From JBBQNJ01 sp038329845 (GTDB lineage: Bacteria; Planctomycetota; Phycisphaerae; Tepidisphaerales; Tepidisphaeraceae), in NCBI GenBank assembly GCA_038329845.1, contig JBBQNJ010000013.1, positions 1 through 64,000 on the forward strand: a DNA stretch of 64,000 bases. Direction: 5' to 3'. A program made the translations under genes and the position numbers. Below, in pieces: positions 15,982-24,544 of this stretch (position 1 is its first letter; the number at the start of each line of letters is the position of its first letter). The notes beneath the pieces are model-generated. The model did not search any database. It saw only the letters and a list, made by a program, of their open reading frames with translations, and was not told the origin of the DNA.

Positions 15982-17115
15982 CTAGCCTCCCACCATCCAA
16001 GGCTGGAGCAACTCCGCGTTGTCAACCCACATCACAAAGAACGGCTGTTTCGCGTCGCGTTTTTTCATGTAGAGCAGGAACGGGCGATCGAGATCGAAAT
16101 GGGCCGGAGTGGGACGGCAATGGAACTTCGCCTCTGTCCACAACTCGGCGCCGCTTCGATCCAGTCGAAATACGATCTGCTGCCCCGCGTATTCCAGCCG
16201 CTGTCCGCTCACGGAGCTGTTCAGGAACCCCGCGCCCTCGAGTTCATCAAACCGATGCTCGATCCGGAAAAACATATCCGGCACCAGCAGAGTATCCCGC
16301 ACATCGAGTTCTGCCTCATGGACGTATTCGGGCTTCCAGCGATCAATCCGCTGCTCAACCGCCGCCAGAGTCTTTAACAGCGAGCCCTCCAAGGGCACTC
16401 GCGCCATCACGACCTGATTGGGCTGAGAGTTGCGGGAGAGATCGATGACGAACTCGGTGATGCGATAGTTGTCATCACGCGCCCGATGCAGAATCAACAC
16501 CTGCCGCCGCAATTCATCGTACGCATACTCGTCTTCCGTGCGGATGCCGAACGACCGGTGGAGGGTTTGCGCTCCGCCGCCGTCGGTGAACCGCAGCGGC
16601 GAGCGGCTCTGGAAGAAGGGGATGCTGAAGCGGCTTTGGGTCTGGAGGAAGGCGGAGGCAACTTGGCCATCCGGGGCAACGGCCCCAAATCGCGGCGGGG
16701 TCTGCGAGGGGAATCGGCGATTCATCTCGGTTTCGATACGCTGGATCACGCCTTCCCGTACCGCTCCGGCCGTCGCATAGCAGGCATCCGCCGGCAAATC
16801 CGCCAACGGGTCGAGGGCCTGGTTCAATCGGATAGTGGTCGGCTCGGCGGTGGTCAGACGAATAGGCTGCTTGACGACGTCGTCCTGCAGTCGCTTCCAG
16901 GCAAGCTGGAACGAGGCGCACCAGAGGATGTTCTTTCCCTTCTCAGCAGGTGTATCCAGCGTGGGGATTATCTGCGTTCGCGCCAGTTGGCCGGAGCCGC
17001 CGTCGAAGCTGCGGACGAGCGGGATGGGGGCGGGATCGACCCTGCGGATATTTCTGCTTTTGCTCCTGAGGATCGAATGCTGGCGTTCTCCCATGCATCG
17101 CAGCACGTCACCCAT
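15982..17115 (-). CDS. Unknown protein with distant serpin-like pattern
   Basis: A 377-residue protein with no signal peptide that I can see. An early segment KGKNILWCASFQLAWKRL and the final FDLDRPFLLYMKKRD followed by PFFVMWVDN recall the layout of serpins, which end with a PFLFxI strand and an FxGxV strand. There is no recognisable reactive-centre loop, so I treat it as hypothetical. The middle is predicted mixed alpha/beta with many charged residues. It stands between the REP cluster and the LysM operon, with about 390 gene-free bases upstream. The start at 17115 is the most upstream ATG; one seven codons later is possible. Confidence 0.6.
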   Translation of the reverse strand: MGDVLRCMGERQHSILRSKSRNIRRVDPAPIPLVRSFDGGSGQLARTQIIPTLDTPAEKGKNILWCASFQLAWKRLQDDVVKQPIRLTTAEPTTIRLNQALDPLADLPADACYATAGAVREGVIQRIETEMNRRFPSQTPPRFGAVAPDGQVASAFLQTQSRFSIPFFQSRSPLRFTDGGGAQTLHRSFGIRTEDEYAYDELRRQVLILHRARDDNYRITEFVIDLSRNSQPNQVVMARVPLEGSLLKTLAAVEQRIDRWKPEYVHEAELDVRDTLLVPDMFFRIEHRFDELEGAGFLNSSVSGQRLEYAGQQIVFRLDRSGAELWTEAKFHCRPTPAHFDLDRPFLLYMKKRDAKQPFFVMWVDNAELLQPWMVGG

Positions 17116-17502
17116 GACGATGCACTATCGGCCTTTTCTCGCCGCGCAGGTGCCGGAGGACATGCTGGCGGATGTGTCTCTTGTCCTCACTGTCGCCCCG
17201 GCGGAGATGCGCGATTCATTCGCCAACTTTGAATTCGATCGCCCGATCTGCTCACGTCCTTGATCGCCGAGGCTGCTTGTTTGTCCAGGTAGAGTTCAGG
17301 TCGGTCTTGCGAGCTTGCCCACGAATGGCGCGCGCGCCGAGAGACTGGACAATGGCCGCCCCGTTCGAGACCGGCACCGCTTGCCCCACTCCGGCGGTCG
17401 GCGGCTGCCGTCGGTCGGCGGCCGCGATGGCCGAGCGGTTTGGCGGCGGGCGAGTCCGCGGGCTGGCGCGGCCTCGCCCGCTTCAGCTGCCCACGGGGCC
17501 GG
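17116..17502. other. Gene-free stretch upstream of the serpin-like gene
   Basis: Both strands are open in places because of high GC, but no reading frame has protein-like composition or a good start. Promoter elements for the minus-strand gene should lie here; none is convincing. Confidence 0.4.
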
Positions 17503-18498
17503 TCAGTTGCCCGCGGGGCGGGCGGTTGGGGGCTGGGGGGGCTGGGGAAGGCGAAGCACCATGCCGAGTTTGAGCTTGTGGCTGTCGGGGCCGATCGCCG
17601 CTTTATTGAGCTCGTAGAGCGACTCCCACTTCTCGCCCTGCCCGTACAGGCGGGCGGCGATTTTGTAGAGGCTGTCGCCTTCGCGCACCTGATATTGCAC
17701 GGACGGATCGACGGCCGGGGTCTTGACGGATGTCGCCGTCGACTCGGACACATGGGCCGCGGCATGAGGGACCACGCTGGCGGCATCCGGCAGCACGATC
17801 ACCAGACCCGGGCGCATGCGCTCGGGGGTGATGCGCGGGTTGGCGCGGAGAATGTGCGGGTAATAGTTGGCCGAGCCGTATGCGGTCTGGGCGATCGAGC
17901 TGAGCGTCTCGCCCTTCTGCACGATGTGCGTGCGCGGCTCGGCGGCAGTCACCTGGACGGCGTGAGTCACGCTGCCCGGGGTGATCACCGGTGCCGCCGG
18001 GGAGATCGGCACCAGCGGCGTCACTAGCGGTGCCGGGGTTGTCTGCCGCGGCGCCGCGGCGGCCAGGGCGATGCCCGAGAGATCGGCCTTGGGCGATTCG
18101 ATGGGTGAGCGCGGCACCGCAGGGGATGCCGCGGGCGTAGGATGATTCATTGGAGTCGGCGTGGTGGTGAGCAACGGGGTGAGCGAGCCGCTGTCGAGCA
18201 GCGCCGCCCAGTTCACGCCTTTGTCGGATGCCGATACCGTCTCGTCGGCGGGTGAGGCGGTGCGATCGGTCGGTGCCGATCGGGCCGCGAACACATCATT
18301 CGAGGGCACGGGGACGGCGGTCTTTTCGTCGGGGACGATCGGCGGGGGTGCCTCGGTCGCCGATCCGTCGCCCGCGACCAAGCGAACGTCGGAGTGTCCT
18401 CCGGGATTGCCCCGGTAGTTCACAACAACCATGTACGTCGCCAGCACGGCCACCAGTACCGCGCCAACCGCCAGCCCGAGTCGCACTTCCTTGCGCAT
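17503..18498 (-). CDS. Membrane-anchored protein with two LysM domains
   Basis: A 331-residue protein starting at an ATG with AAGGA seven bases upstream. A single N-terminal membrane helix (LGLAVGAVLVAVLATYMVVV) precedes a long Pro/Thr/Ala-rich linker. Two LysM peptidoglycan-binding domains follow: HIVQKGETLSSIAQTAYG at about 200-245, and YQVREGDSLYKIAARLYG at about 275-325. It is anchored in the inner membrane and reaches into the periplasm to bind cell-wall material. The gene is 65 bases downstream of secDF and probably co-transcribed with tgt-yajC-secDF. No catalytic domain is present. Confidence 0.85.
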   Translation of the reverse strand: MRKEVRLGLAVGAVLVAVLATYMVVVNYRGNPGGHSDVRLVAGDGSATEAPPPIVPDEKTAVPVPSNDVFAARSAPTDRTASPADETVSASDKGVNWAALLDSGSLTPLLTTTPTPMNHPTPAASPAVPRSPIESPKADLSGIALAAAAPRQTTPAPLVTPLVPISPAAPVITPGSVTHAVQVTAAEPRTHIVQKGETLSSIAQTAYGSANYYPHILRANPRITPERMRPGLVIVLPDAASVVPHAAAHVSESTATSVKTPAVDPSVQYQVREGDSLYKIAARLYGQGEKWESLYELNKAAIGPDSHKLKLGMVLRLPQPPQPPTARPAGN

Positions 18499-18563
18499 GA
18501 GGGATTCCTTTCCCAATCGAACCCGAAAATTTACCGCACTCGTTCCGATCCGACCGCCGGTTC

Positions 18564-21500
18564 TCATGCCTTCTGCAATCGGCCTGACTCGGACCGGCTT
18601 GCAGACGCCGCTTCACGTTCAGCGCCGATGAGAAGGAATGGCGCCGCGATCGCAATCGACGAATACGTTCCGAAGATAATGCCAAAGAGCATGACAAAAG
18701 TAAAGCCGTGGATGCCCGGGCCGCCGAAAATGTACATCGACAGCACCGTCGCCAAGGTCGTGCCGCTGGTCAGCAACGTGCGGCTGAGGGTCTGGTTGAT
18801 CGAATCATTGACGATTTTTCGGCTGAGATGTCCGAATTTTCCGCGATTTTCGCGGATGCGGTCGAACACCACGATCGTGTCGATCATCGAATACCCCATG
18901 ACCGTCAGGATCGCCGCGACGATGGTGAGGTTCAGCCGGATCGGCTCGATCAAAAGTCCTTCGCGGAAGATCGCCCAGTCGGCCAGGTAGTGCGACAGCC
19001 CCACCATGCCGATGACCATGAACGTGTCGTGCAGCATCGACAACACGGTGGCGGTGCCGAACTTGAGGTTGCCGAAGCGCAGCCAGATGTAGGCCATGAT
19101 GACGATGACCGAGAGGCTCAAGGCCATCATCGCGTCCTTCTTGGCGTCGCCGGCGACGCTGGGGTCAAACTGCTTGACCCCCTGAAACTGGGCCGGTTTG
19201 TTCACTGCGTCATTGACCAGCGTCCACATCGGCTTGACCAGTTCCTCGGTCCAGCGGTCGGGGTCGCGGGCGTATTGCAACGTCTCACTGGAGACCACGA
19301 TCAACACCTTCGACGGCTTGGACGCATCGAACGGCTCGGTGGAAGCGACCACGTCGTAATCCAGCGCCGCCGACGCTCCCGAGCCACCGAGCTGCATCCG
19401 CTGGCGGTCGATGCGCGACGCGACCTGCTCGGCCGTCAGGGGCGGAGAGATGTCGGTCAGTTCAATCAGCGCGCCGCCGACATGCGCCGCCAGCGGCGGA
19501 TCGACGTAGCGGGCGGCGATGCGCCCGGCGGCTTTGTCCTGCAGGTTGGGGATCGGGACGATTTTCCCCGCCGACAGCGCCGCCGAGGCTGGCTGCTTGA
19601 CCATATCGAACTGCGATTCCAGTTCGACCTTCAGTCGCTCGCCCATCGCTGCCAGCACCGCGGCGCGGACGGCGCGGCCCTGATCGTTGGGGGTGGAAAC
19701 TTCGTAGGTCAGCCCGTCGCGCCCGACCGTCTGCACGGTCGGGCTGGGCAGGTCCTTGGGCCGTTGACGGCTGGTCTTTTCGATCAGGCCGCGGACCTCG
19801 TCGATCTTCATCGGCTCTTTCAGCTCGAAGGTCACCTGCGTGCCCGAGCGGAACTCGATGTCGAGCATCTCCCCGCTCTTGAACTTGGCCGCGAACGCCG
19901 CCAAGCCGCCGACCATCACCGCGCCGCTGACGATCAGGAAGACCCACCAGAAGCTCATCCAGTTGATGCGCGGATGCAGGAAGCGATCCCATGCCGGAAA
20001 ACTCGAGGGGAAGCTGCCGAGCGTCTTGAGCTCGAACTTGGCCATGAGGATCATGAAAATCGTCTTGGTGACGAACAGGGCGGTGAACATGCTGGCCAAA
20101 AAGCCGATCAAGAGGGTGATGCCAAATCCCTTGACCTCTTCGCTGCCGAACACGTAGAGGATCAACGCGGTGATCAGGGTGGTGACGTTGGAGTCGAGAA
20201 TGGCGCTAAAGGCGCGATCGTAGGCGTTTCGCAGGGCCATCCTCAGTCCCAGCCCGCGCCCCTGCTCTTCGCGCAGGCGCTCGAAGATCAGCACGTTGGC
20301 GTCCACCGATGCCCCGATCGTCAGCGCGATGCCCGCGATGCCCGGCAGGGTGAACGTCGCGTCAAAAGCGGCCATGGCACCGAGAATAATCAGCACGTTC
20401 AGAAGCACCGCGATACTCGCCACCACGCCCGTGAGGTGGTAGTAGCTGATCATGAACACGCAGACGACGATCAGGCCGACGACGCAGGCCAGCAGCCCAC
20501 GGCGGAGATTGTCTTCGCCAAGCTGCGGGCCGACGGTGCGCTCGGAAATCGGCTCATCGTCCAGCCGCGCCGGCAGCGACCCGGCTTTTAACGTATTCAC
20601 AAGATAGTTCAGTTCACGCGGGCTGAAGCCCCCGCGCCCCCCGCCGCTGATCTGGCCGCTGCCTTGGGTGATCGGCTCGTTGATGTTCGGAGCACTGATG
20701 ATCTTGTCGTCCAGCACGATTGCCAGCGGCTGCTGGACGTTGTTGCGAGTCAGTTCCGCGAACAGCACCGCCCCGCGGGTGTCGAACTCGAAGTTCACCA
20801 CCTGTTGGCCCATCTGGCTGATCCCAGTGCTGGCGTTCTTCAGCGACCAGTCCACCTCTCCGAACTTGTGGGTCATGGCCCGGTCGGGCGTGGTGTAGGC
20901 CAGCACGTAAGACTTCTCGTTGTACGTCTCGGCCCCGCGCTCGGCGAACTCTTCGGGCCGATCCACCTCCATCCACTGCATCGTGTCGCCCGGTTCGGGG
21001 CGAGGACCCTTGGCCTTAAGGCGCTCGGCCATGGCGATGTAACTCGGGTCGGTCTGCGGAACGAGGATATGGAACTCCAGCACCCCCGATCCGCGCAACA
21101 GACGCTTCAGATCGGCCGCCGAATCCAGCGATCCCTTGTACTGCACCAAGGCGTCATGCGCCTCGATGAACTGCTCGATCGCCTTGGCCTGAGCGGCAAA
21201 ATTCCCGGTTTTCTTCCTGATCTCGGGCACCTTTGACCGCCGAAGCGCATCTGACCCGTCCAGAATGGACCGCAGGTTGGACACGTTCACATCCGTATCG
21301 CCCACTTGCGACTTGAACTTTTCGTACTGTAATTCGAGCGTGGCCTGCGTCTGGGCGTCGGCGCGACCGCGGGCCTGCTCGATCTGGTCCCAGACGCTGG
21401 CCATGGCGCCGAACAACTTGCTTCGCTCTTCCGATCCTTGCGCCAATTGGTTGAGCCGATCCCGGCGGGCATCGCCCTTGAGCGTTTCGACGGCCTGGGC

Positions 21501-21908
21501 CACTTCATCCACGCGCACGTTCAGGTCGCGCAGCGTCTGCTCGGACTTGCTGAACGCCTCTCGCCGCGCCTCGGCCTTGTCCGAGTCGCCGCGCAACGGC
21601 ATCTGGATCTCCAGGCGGTTGCCCTGCGGGCGCCAGATCAGGTTCAGCACGCCGTTGGGGTCCACGCGCTTTTTCAGCGCCGACATGACCGATGCGGCCA
21701 GGTTCGGATCGCCCAGGCTCCCTTCGGCGGGCTTGATCTCGTAGATCAGGCTCACGCCGCCGCGCATGTCCAGGCCAGGCTTGAGATTCAGCTTCTCGCT
21801 GAAACTCAGGTCCGGGTTGAACAGCCGGCCCGGAGGGAAAATCGCCAGAAGCGCCAGAAAAATGACGCCGAGGATGAGAGTGACACGGCCTGCGTAGTGC
21901 TGTTGCAT
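18564..21908 (-). CDS. secDF: Fused protein translocase subunit SecDF
   Basis: An 1114-residue fusion of SecD (about 1-690) and SecF (about 700-1114). These are the proton-driven accessory subunits that help complete protein export through SecYEG. SecD signs are GLDMRGGVSLIYEI, VNTLKAGSLPARL and FTLPGIAGIALTIGASVDAN. SecF signs are LDIEFRSGTQVTFEL, GMVGLSHYLADWA and VMGYSMIDTIVVFDRIREN. A large periplasmic insertion with coiled-coil sequence lies at about 100-260. The fusion occurs in several phyla, including planctomycetes. The gene follows yajC by 75 bases, the usual order. The ATG at 21908 gives a short cytoplasmic lead before the first membrane helix. Confidence 0.96.
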   Translation of the reverse strand: MQQHYAGRVTLILGVIFLALLAIFPPGRLFNPDLSFSEKLNLKPGLDMRGGVSLIYEIKPAEGSLGDPNLAASVMSALKKRVDPNGVLNLIWRPQGNRLEIQMPLRGDSDKAEARREAFSKSEQTLRDLNVRVDEVAQAVETLKGDARRDRLNQLAQGSEERSKLFGAMASVWDQIEQARGRADAQTQATLELQYEKFKSQVGDTDVNVSNLRSILDGSDALRRSKVPEIRKKTGNFAAQAKAIEQFIEAHDALVQYKGSLDSAADLKRLLRGSGVLEFHILVPQTDPSYIAMAERLKAKGPRPEPGDTMQWMEVDRPEEFAERGAETYNEKSYVLAYTTPDRAMTHKFGEVDWSLKNASTGISQMGQQVVNFEFDTRGAVLFAELTRNNVQQPLAIVLDDKIISAPNINEPITQGSGQISGGGRGGFSPRELNYLVNTLKAGSLPARLDDEPISERTVGPQLGEDNLRRGLLACVVGLIVVCVFMISYYHLTGVVASIAVLLNVLIILGAMAAFDATFTLPGIAGIALTIGASVDANVLIFERLREEQGRGLGLRMALRNAYDRAFSAILDSNVTTLITALILYVFGSEEVKGFGITLLIGFLASMFTALFVTKTIFMILMAKFELKTLGSFPSSFPAWDRFLHPRINWMSFWWVFLIVSGAVMVGGLAAFAAKFKSGEMLDIEFRSGTQVTFELKEPMKIDEVRGLIEKTSRQRPKDLPSPTVQTVGRDGLTYEVSTPNDQGRAVRAAVLAAMGERLKVELESQFDMVKQPASAALSAGKIVPIPNLQDKAAGRIAARYVDPPLAAHVGGALIELTDISPPLTAEQVASRIDRQRMQLGGSGASAALDYDVVASTEPFDASKPSKVLIVVSSETLQYARDPDRWTEELVKPMWTLVNDAVNKPAQFQGVKQFDPSVAGDAKKDAMMALSLSVIVIMAYIWLRFGNLKFGTATVLSMLHDTFMVIGMVGLSHYLADWAIFREGLLIEPIRLNLTIVAAILTVMGYSMIDTIVVFDRIRENRGKFGHLSRKIVNDSINQTLSRTLLTSGTTLATVLSMYIFGGPGIHGFTFVMLFGIIFGTYSSIAIAAPFLLIGAEREAASASRSESGRLQKA

Positions 21909-21983
21909 CGGGTTTAGATCGTTCGTGAAGGGGGTTTGAGGGAACCATCGGCCGCCGCGGTCCGGCGGCGGCCTGGCCGGGAG

Positions 21984-22328
21984 CTACTTCGCCGGTTCAT
22001 CCTCCAAAACCCGGTGAATCGCGGCGCGGGTGAACTTCATCTTGGTGTTGGTGTTCTCATCCACTTTCAATAACACATCGCTGTCGCGCACCTCGACGAC
22101 CGTGCCGAGAATGCCCCCGATCGTCTGCACCCGGTCGCCGCGCTTGAGCTGCGACAGCATCGTGCCACGCTTCTTCTGCTCGGTGCGCTTGGATCGGAAC
22201 ACGAACAAATAGAGAACGCCGATTCCCAGCAACAGCGGGATGATCGGTCCGCTCCACCACGGCGGGGGCGTGCCCGGTCCGGAGGTGGGAGCGTTGGTCA
22301 CCTGGGCGAGCAATTCCAGCAAATGCAA
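21984..22328 (-). CDS. yajC: Preprotein translocase subunit YajC
   Basis: A 114-residue protein with one membrane helix (IIPLLLGIGVLYLFVFRS) followed by the conserved cytoplasmic YajC part: RGTMLSQLKRGDRVQTIGG and VEVRDSDVLLKVDENTNTK. YajC associates with SecDF. The start codon is TTG: AAAGGA seven bases upstream fits it, and no ATG precedes the membrane helix. It lies 24 bases after tgt and 75 bases before secDF on the same strand, forming the tgt-yajC-secDF order common in bacteria. Confidence 0.93.
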   Translation of the reverse strand: MHLLELLAQVTNAPTSGPGTPPPWWSGPIIPLLLGIGVLYLFVFRSKRTEQKKRGTMLSQLKRGDRVQTIGGILGTVVEVRDSDVLLKVDENTNTKMKFTRAAIHRVLEDEPAK

Positions 22329-22352
22329 GATCAGTTCCTTTCGTGACGATGG

Positions 22353-23483
22353 TCACTGGACCTTCGGATCGACCGATGCCCCGAGTCGGCAGCGCGGGTC
22401 ACAATCCCGAAACTGCTCGAACCGGTCCTCGGCGATCGCTTGACGCAGGTCGGCCATCAGCCGTTGGTAGAATCGGACATTATGCAATGACAAGAGCATT
22501 GGGCCAAGCATCTCGCCCGCGAAAAAAAAATGGCGGATCGCCCCGCGGGTGAATTGGCGACAACAAACGCAATCACACCCGGCCTCGACCGGCGAATCAT
22601 CCCGCGCATATTGGGCGTTTCGCAGGCGGATCGGCCCGCCCGCCGTGAACGCATAAGCATTGCGCCCGTTGCGGGTGGGCATCACGCAATCGAACATATC
22701 CACCCCGCAGGCGACGGCCTCTACGATGTCGCGCGGAAAGCCCACCCCCATAAGATATCGCGGGCGATCGGCCGGGAGGCGCGGCGTCACCTGCCCCAGC
22801 ACCCGCACCATCGCCTCGTGGCCCTCCCCCACCGCCAGCCCCCCGATCGCGTACCCGGGAAAATCCATCTCCATCAACGCATCGGCGCAGCCCAGGCGCA
22901 GCTCCAGATCCGTCCCACCCTGCACGATGGCGAACAGCGCCTGATCTGCGGGCCGGGCGTGAGATTGCTTGCATATCCTCGCCCACCGCACCGTTCGATC
23001 GACCGCCTGGCGATGATAATCCGCCGGGGCATCGGTCCGGGGACACTCATCGAACGCCATGATGATGTCGGCGCCAAGAAGGTTCTGCGTCTCGATGCTC
23101 CGCTCCGGCGTCAGTTCGATCATCGAGCCGTCGATGTGGCTCTTGAAGATCACCTCGTCGTCGGTGATGCGATTGATGTCCGCGAGCGAAAACACCTGGA
23201 ATCCGCCGGAATCGGTCAAGATCGGCCCGCCCCAACCCATGAACCCGTGCAAGTCGCCCAATGCCGCGACCGTTTGCGGCCCTGGGCGAAGCAGCAGGTG
23301 ATACGTGTTGGCGAGGATGATCTGCGATCCGGTCGCGGCCACGCTATCGGGCAGCAACCCCTTGACCGATCCCTGGGTGCCCACGGGCATGAACGCCGGA
23401 GTCTGGAACTGCCCGTGCCGCGTCCGCGCCGTCCCCGTCCGCGCCCCCGTGATGGGGCATCGGCCATGGACCTCGAATTGCAT
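22353..23483 (-). CDS. tgt: Queuine tRNA-ribosyltransferase
   Basis: Tgt exchanges guanine 34 for the queuosine precursor in GUN-anticodon tRNAs. Visible motifs are TPAFMPVGTQGSVKG, LTDSGGFQVFSL, the substrate loop GGLAVGEGHEAM, the nucleophile region MFDCVMPTRNGRN and the zinc site CDCVCC with a downstream histidine. I choose the ATG at 23483, giving 376 residues and aligning with the usual MKFEL start. Upstream ATGs at 23501 and 23540 are possible. The gene begins a tgt-yajC-secDF-LysM transcription unit. The final residues extend slightly beyond the family core. Confidence 0.95.
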   Translation of the reverse strand: MQFEVHGRCPITGARTGTARTRHGQFQTPAFMPVGTQGSVKGLLPDSVAATGSQIILANTYHLLLRPGPQTVAALGDLHGFMGWGGPILTDSGGFQVFSLADINRITDDEVIFKSHIDGSMIELTPERSIETQNLLGADIIMAFDECPRTDAPADYHRQAVDRTVRWARICKQSHARPADQALFAIVQGGTDLELRLGCADALMEMDFPGYAIGGLAVGEGHEAMVRVLGQVTPRLPADRPRYLMGVGFPRDIVEAVACGVDMFDCVMPTRNGRNAYAFTAGGPIRLRNAQYARDDSPVEAGCDCVCCRQFTRGAIRHFFFAGEMLGPMLLSLHNVRFYQRLMADLRQAIAEDRFEQFRDCDPRCRLGASVDPKVQ

Positions 23484-23609
23484 CGCCGCGTCGGAAGGCA
23501 TGGGTAGCGCCTGGGACGATGTTTCCCACTTTCCCGGCATTTCCGGATTATAAAGCAGATGGGGGCAGCCGAACAGGCTGACGGGATCGCCACATGAAGG
23601 TGCAACCCC

Positions 23610-23626
23610 CACTTCGTGCGCGGCTC
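23610..23626. repeat. Half REP palindrome upstream of the RAYT gene
   Basis: CACTTCGTGCGCGGCTC is one arm of the REP family seen at 15840 and 24164. It lies 12 bases before the transposase ATG. Confidence 0.85.
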
Positions 23627-23638
23627 TGGGAGATCGCT

Positions 23639-24181
23639 ATGCCCCTTGCTTACTTCATCACCTTCTCCACCTACGGAACTTGGCTCCACGGAACCGACAA
23701 GGGAAACGGCTCTGTCGATCATCATCACAACGCCTTCGGAGCGCCGTTCGTCACGCCTGACAACGAGCGGGAAGAACGCGCCGCACGTCGCATGACCGAC
23801 CCGCCTTATGTCCTGCATGAGATGGCGCGAACGATCGTTCGCGACGCGATCGTCGCCCTCTGCACGGAAAAGGATTGGATGCTGCTCGCGCTGCACGTGC
23901 GAACGAACCACGTTCATTCGGTGATTTCTGCCCAGCGCGAACCCGGGAGACTGATGAGCGACCTCAAAGCCCGCGCGTCCCGCGAACTCAACCGCTTCGG
24001 CACGGACGCCAACGCCAAACACTGGACTCGCCACGGGAGCACCCGCCATTTGTTCGATGAACGATCCGTCGCCGCGGCCGTCGCGTACACCCTCGACGAA
24101 CAAGGCCCGCGTATGGCGATCTACGACCCCCGACACCCGCTCACATCCGAGGGGAGGCCGACGGAGCCGCGCACGAAGTAA
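23639..24181 (+). CDS. REP-associated tyrosine transposase (RAYT, IS200-like Y1)
   Basis: A 180-residue Y1 transposase-like protein. The N-terminus LAYFITFSTYGTWLHGTDKG is diagnostic of a planctomycete-rich IS200-like group. The HUH metal motif is H91-V-H93 in RTNHVHSVI. The candidate nucleophile is Y150 in AVAYTLDEQG. RAYTs are domesticated single-strand endonucleases that act on REP palindromes. This gene is embedded in its REPs: one half-unit lies just before the ATG, and the last codons plus the TAA stop lie inside a REP at 24164-24183. Similar REPs occur 8 kb away. It appears intact. Confidence 0.9.
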   Translation: MPLAYFITFSTYGTWLHGTDKGNGSVDHHHNAFGAPFVTPDNEREERAARRMTDPPYVLHEMARTIVRDAIVALCTEKDWMLLALHVRTNHVHSVISAQREPGRLMSDLKARASRELNRFGTDANAKHWTRHGSTRHLFDERSVAAAVAYTLDEQGPRMAIYDPRHPLTSEGRPTEPRTK

Positions 24182-24387
24182 GCGCTGGGATCGCCCCTCT
24201 CACGGAAACCCCGCTTACTTCCGGGGGAGCCGCGCACGAAGTAAGCGGGTGCCATCCATCAGGAGCGAAGACCCGCTTACTGCGTGCGCGGCTCTTTCTG
24301 CGTCGCCGGAGGGTGTATGAGCCGCGCACGAAGTAAGCGCTGGGATCGCCCCTGGCACGGAAACCCCGCTTACTTCGTGCGCGGCTC
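24164..24387. repeat. REPIN cluster downstream of the RAYT
   Basis: REP units occur at 24164-24183, 24227-24247 and 24319-24339. Inverted partners are at 24211-24220 (truncated), 24272-24294 and 24365-24387, making three hairpin pairs. The first and third pairs share the spacer GCTGGGATCGCCCCT, so they are copies of one two-armed REPIN. Confidence 0.9.
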
Positions 24388-24544
24388 TTTCCGCGTCGCC
24401 CGCGAGCGGTCGAATTACATCGCCTGCAGGCCGGACATCGGGAGGGGATTCTAAGCCCGGCGGCCTCAACCCTATAGGCGCATCGCCCGCCGGACCGATA
24501 ATCGAAGCGACGCGATTGGCTTTTTTTTCCGGCGGCGGCTGTCG

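Noticed and set aside
18708..20591. A 627-codon plus-strand open frame opposite secDF
   Set aside because: Composition is His/Arg/Asp/Gln-rich and typical of antisense frames; SecDF is unambiguous on the other strand.
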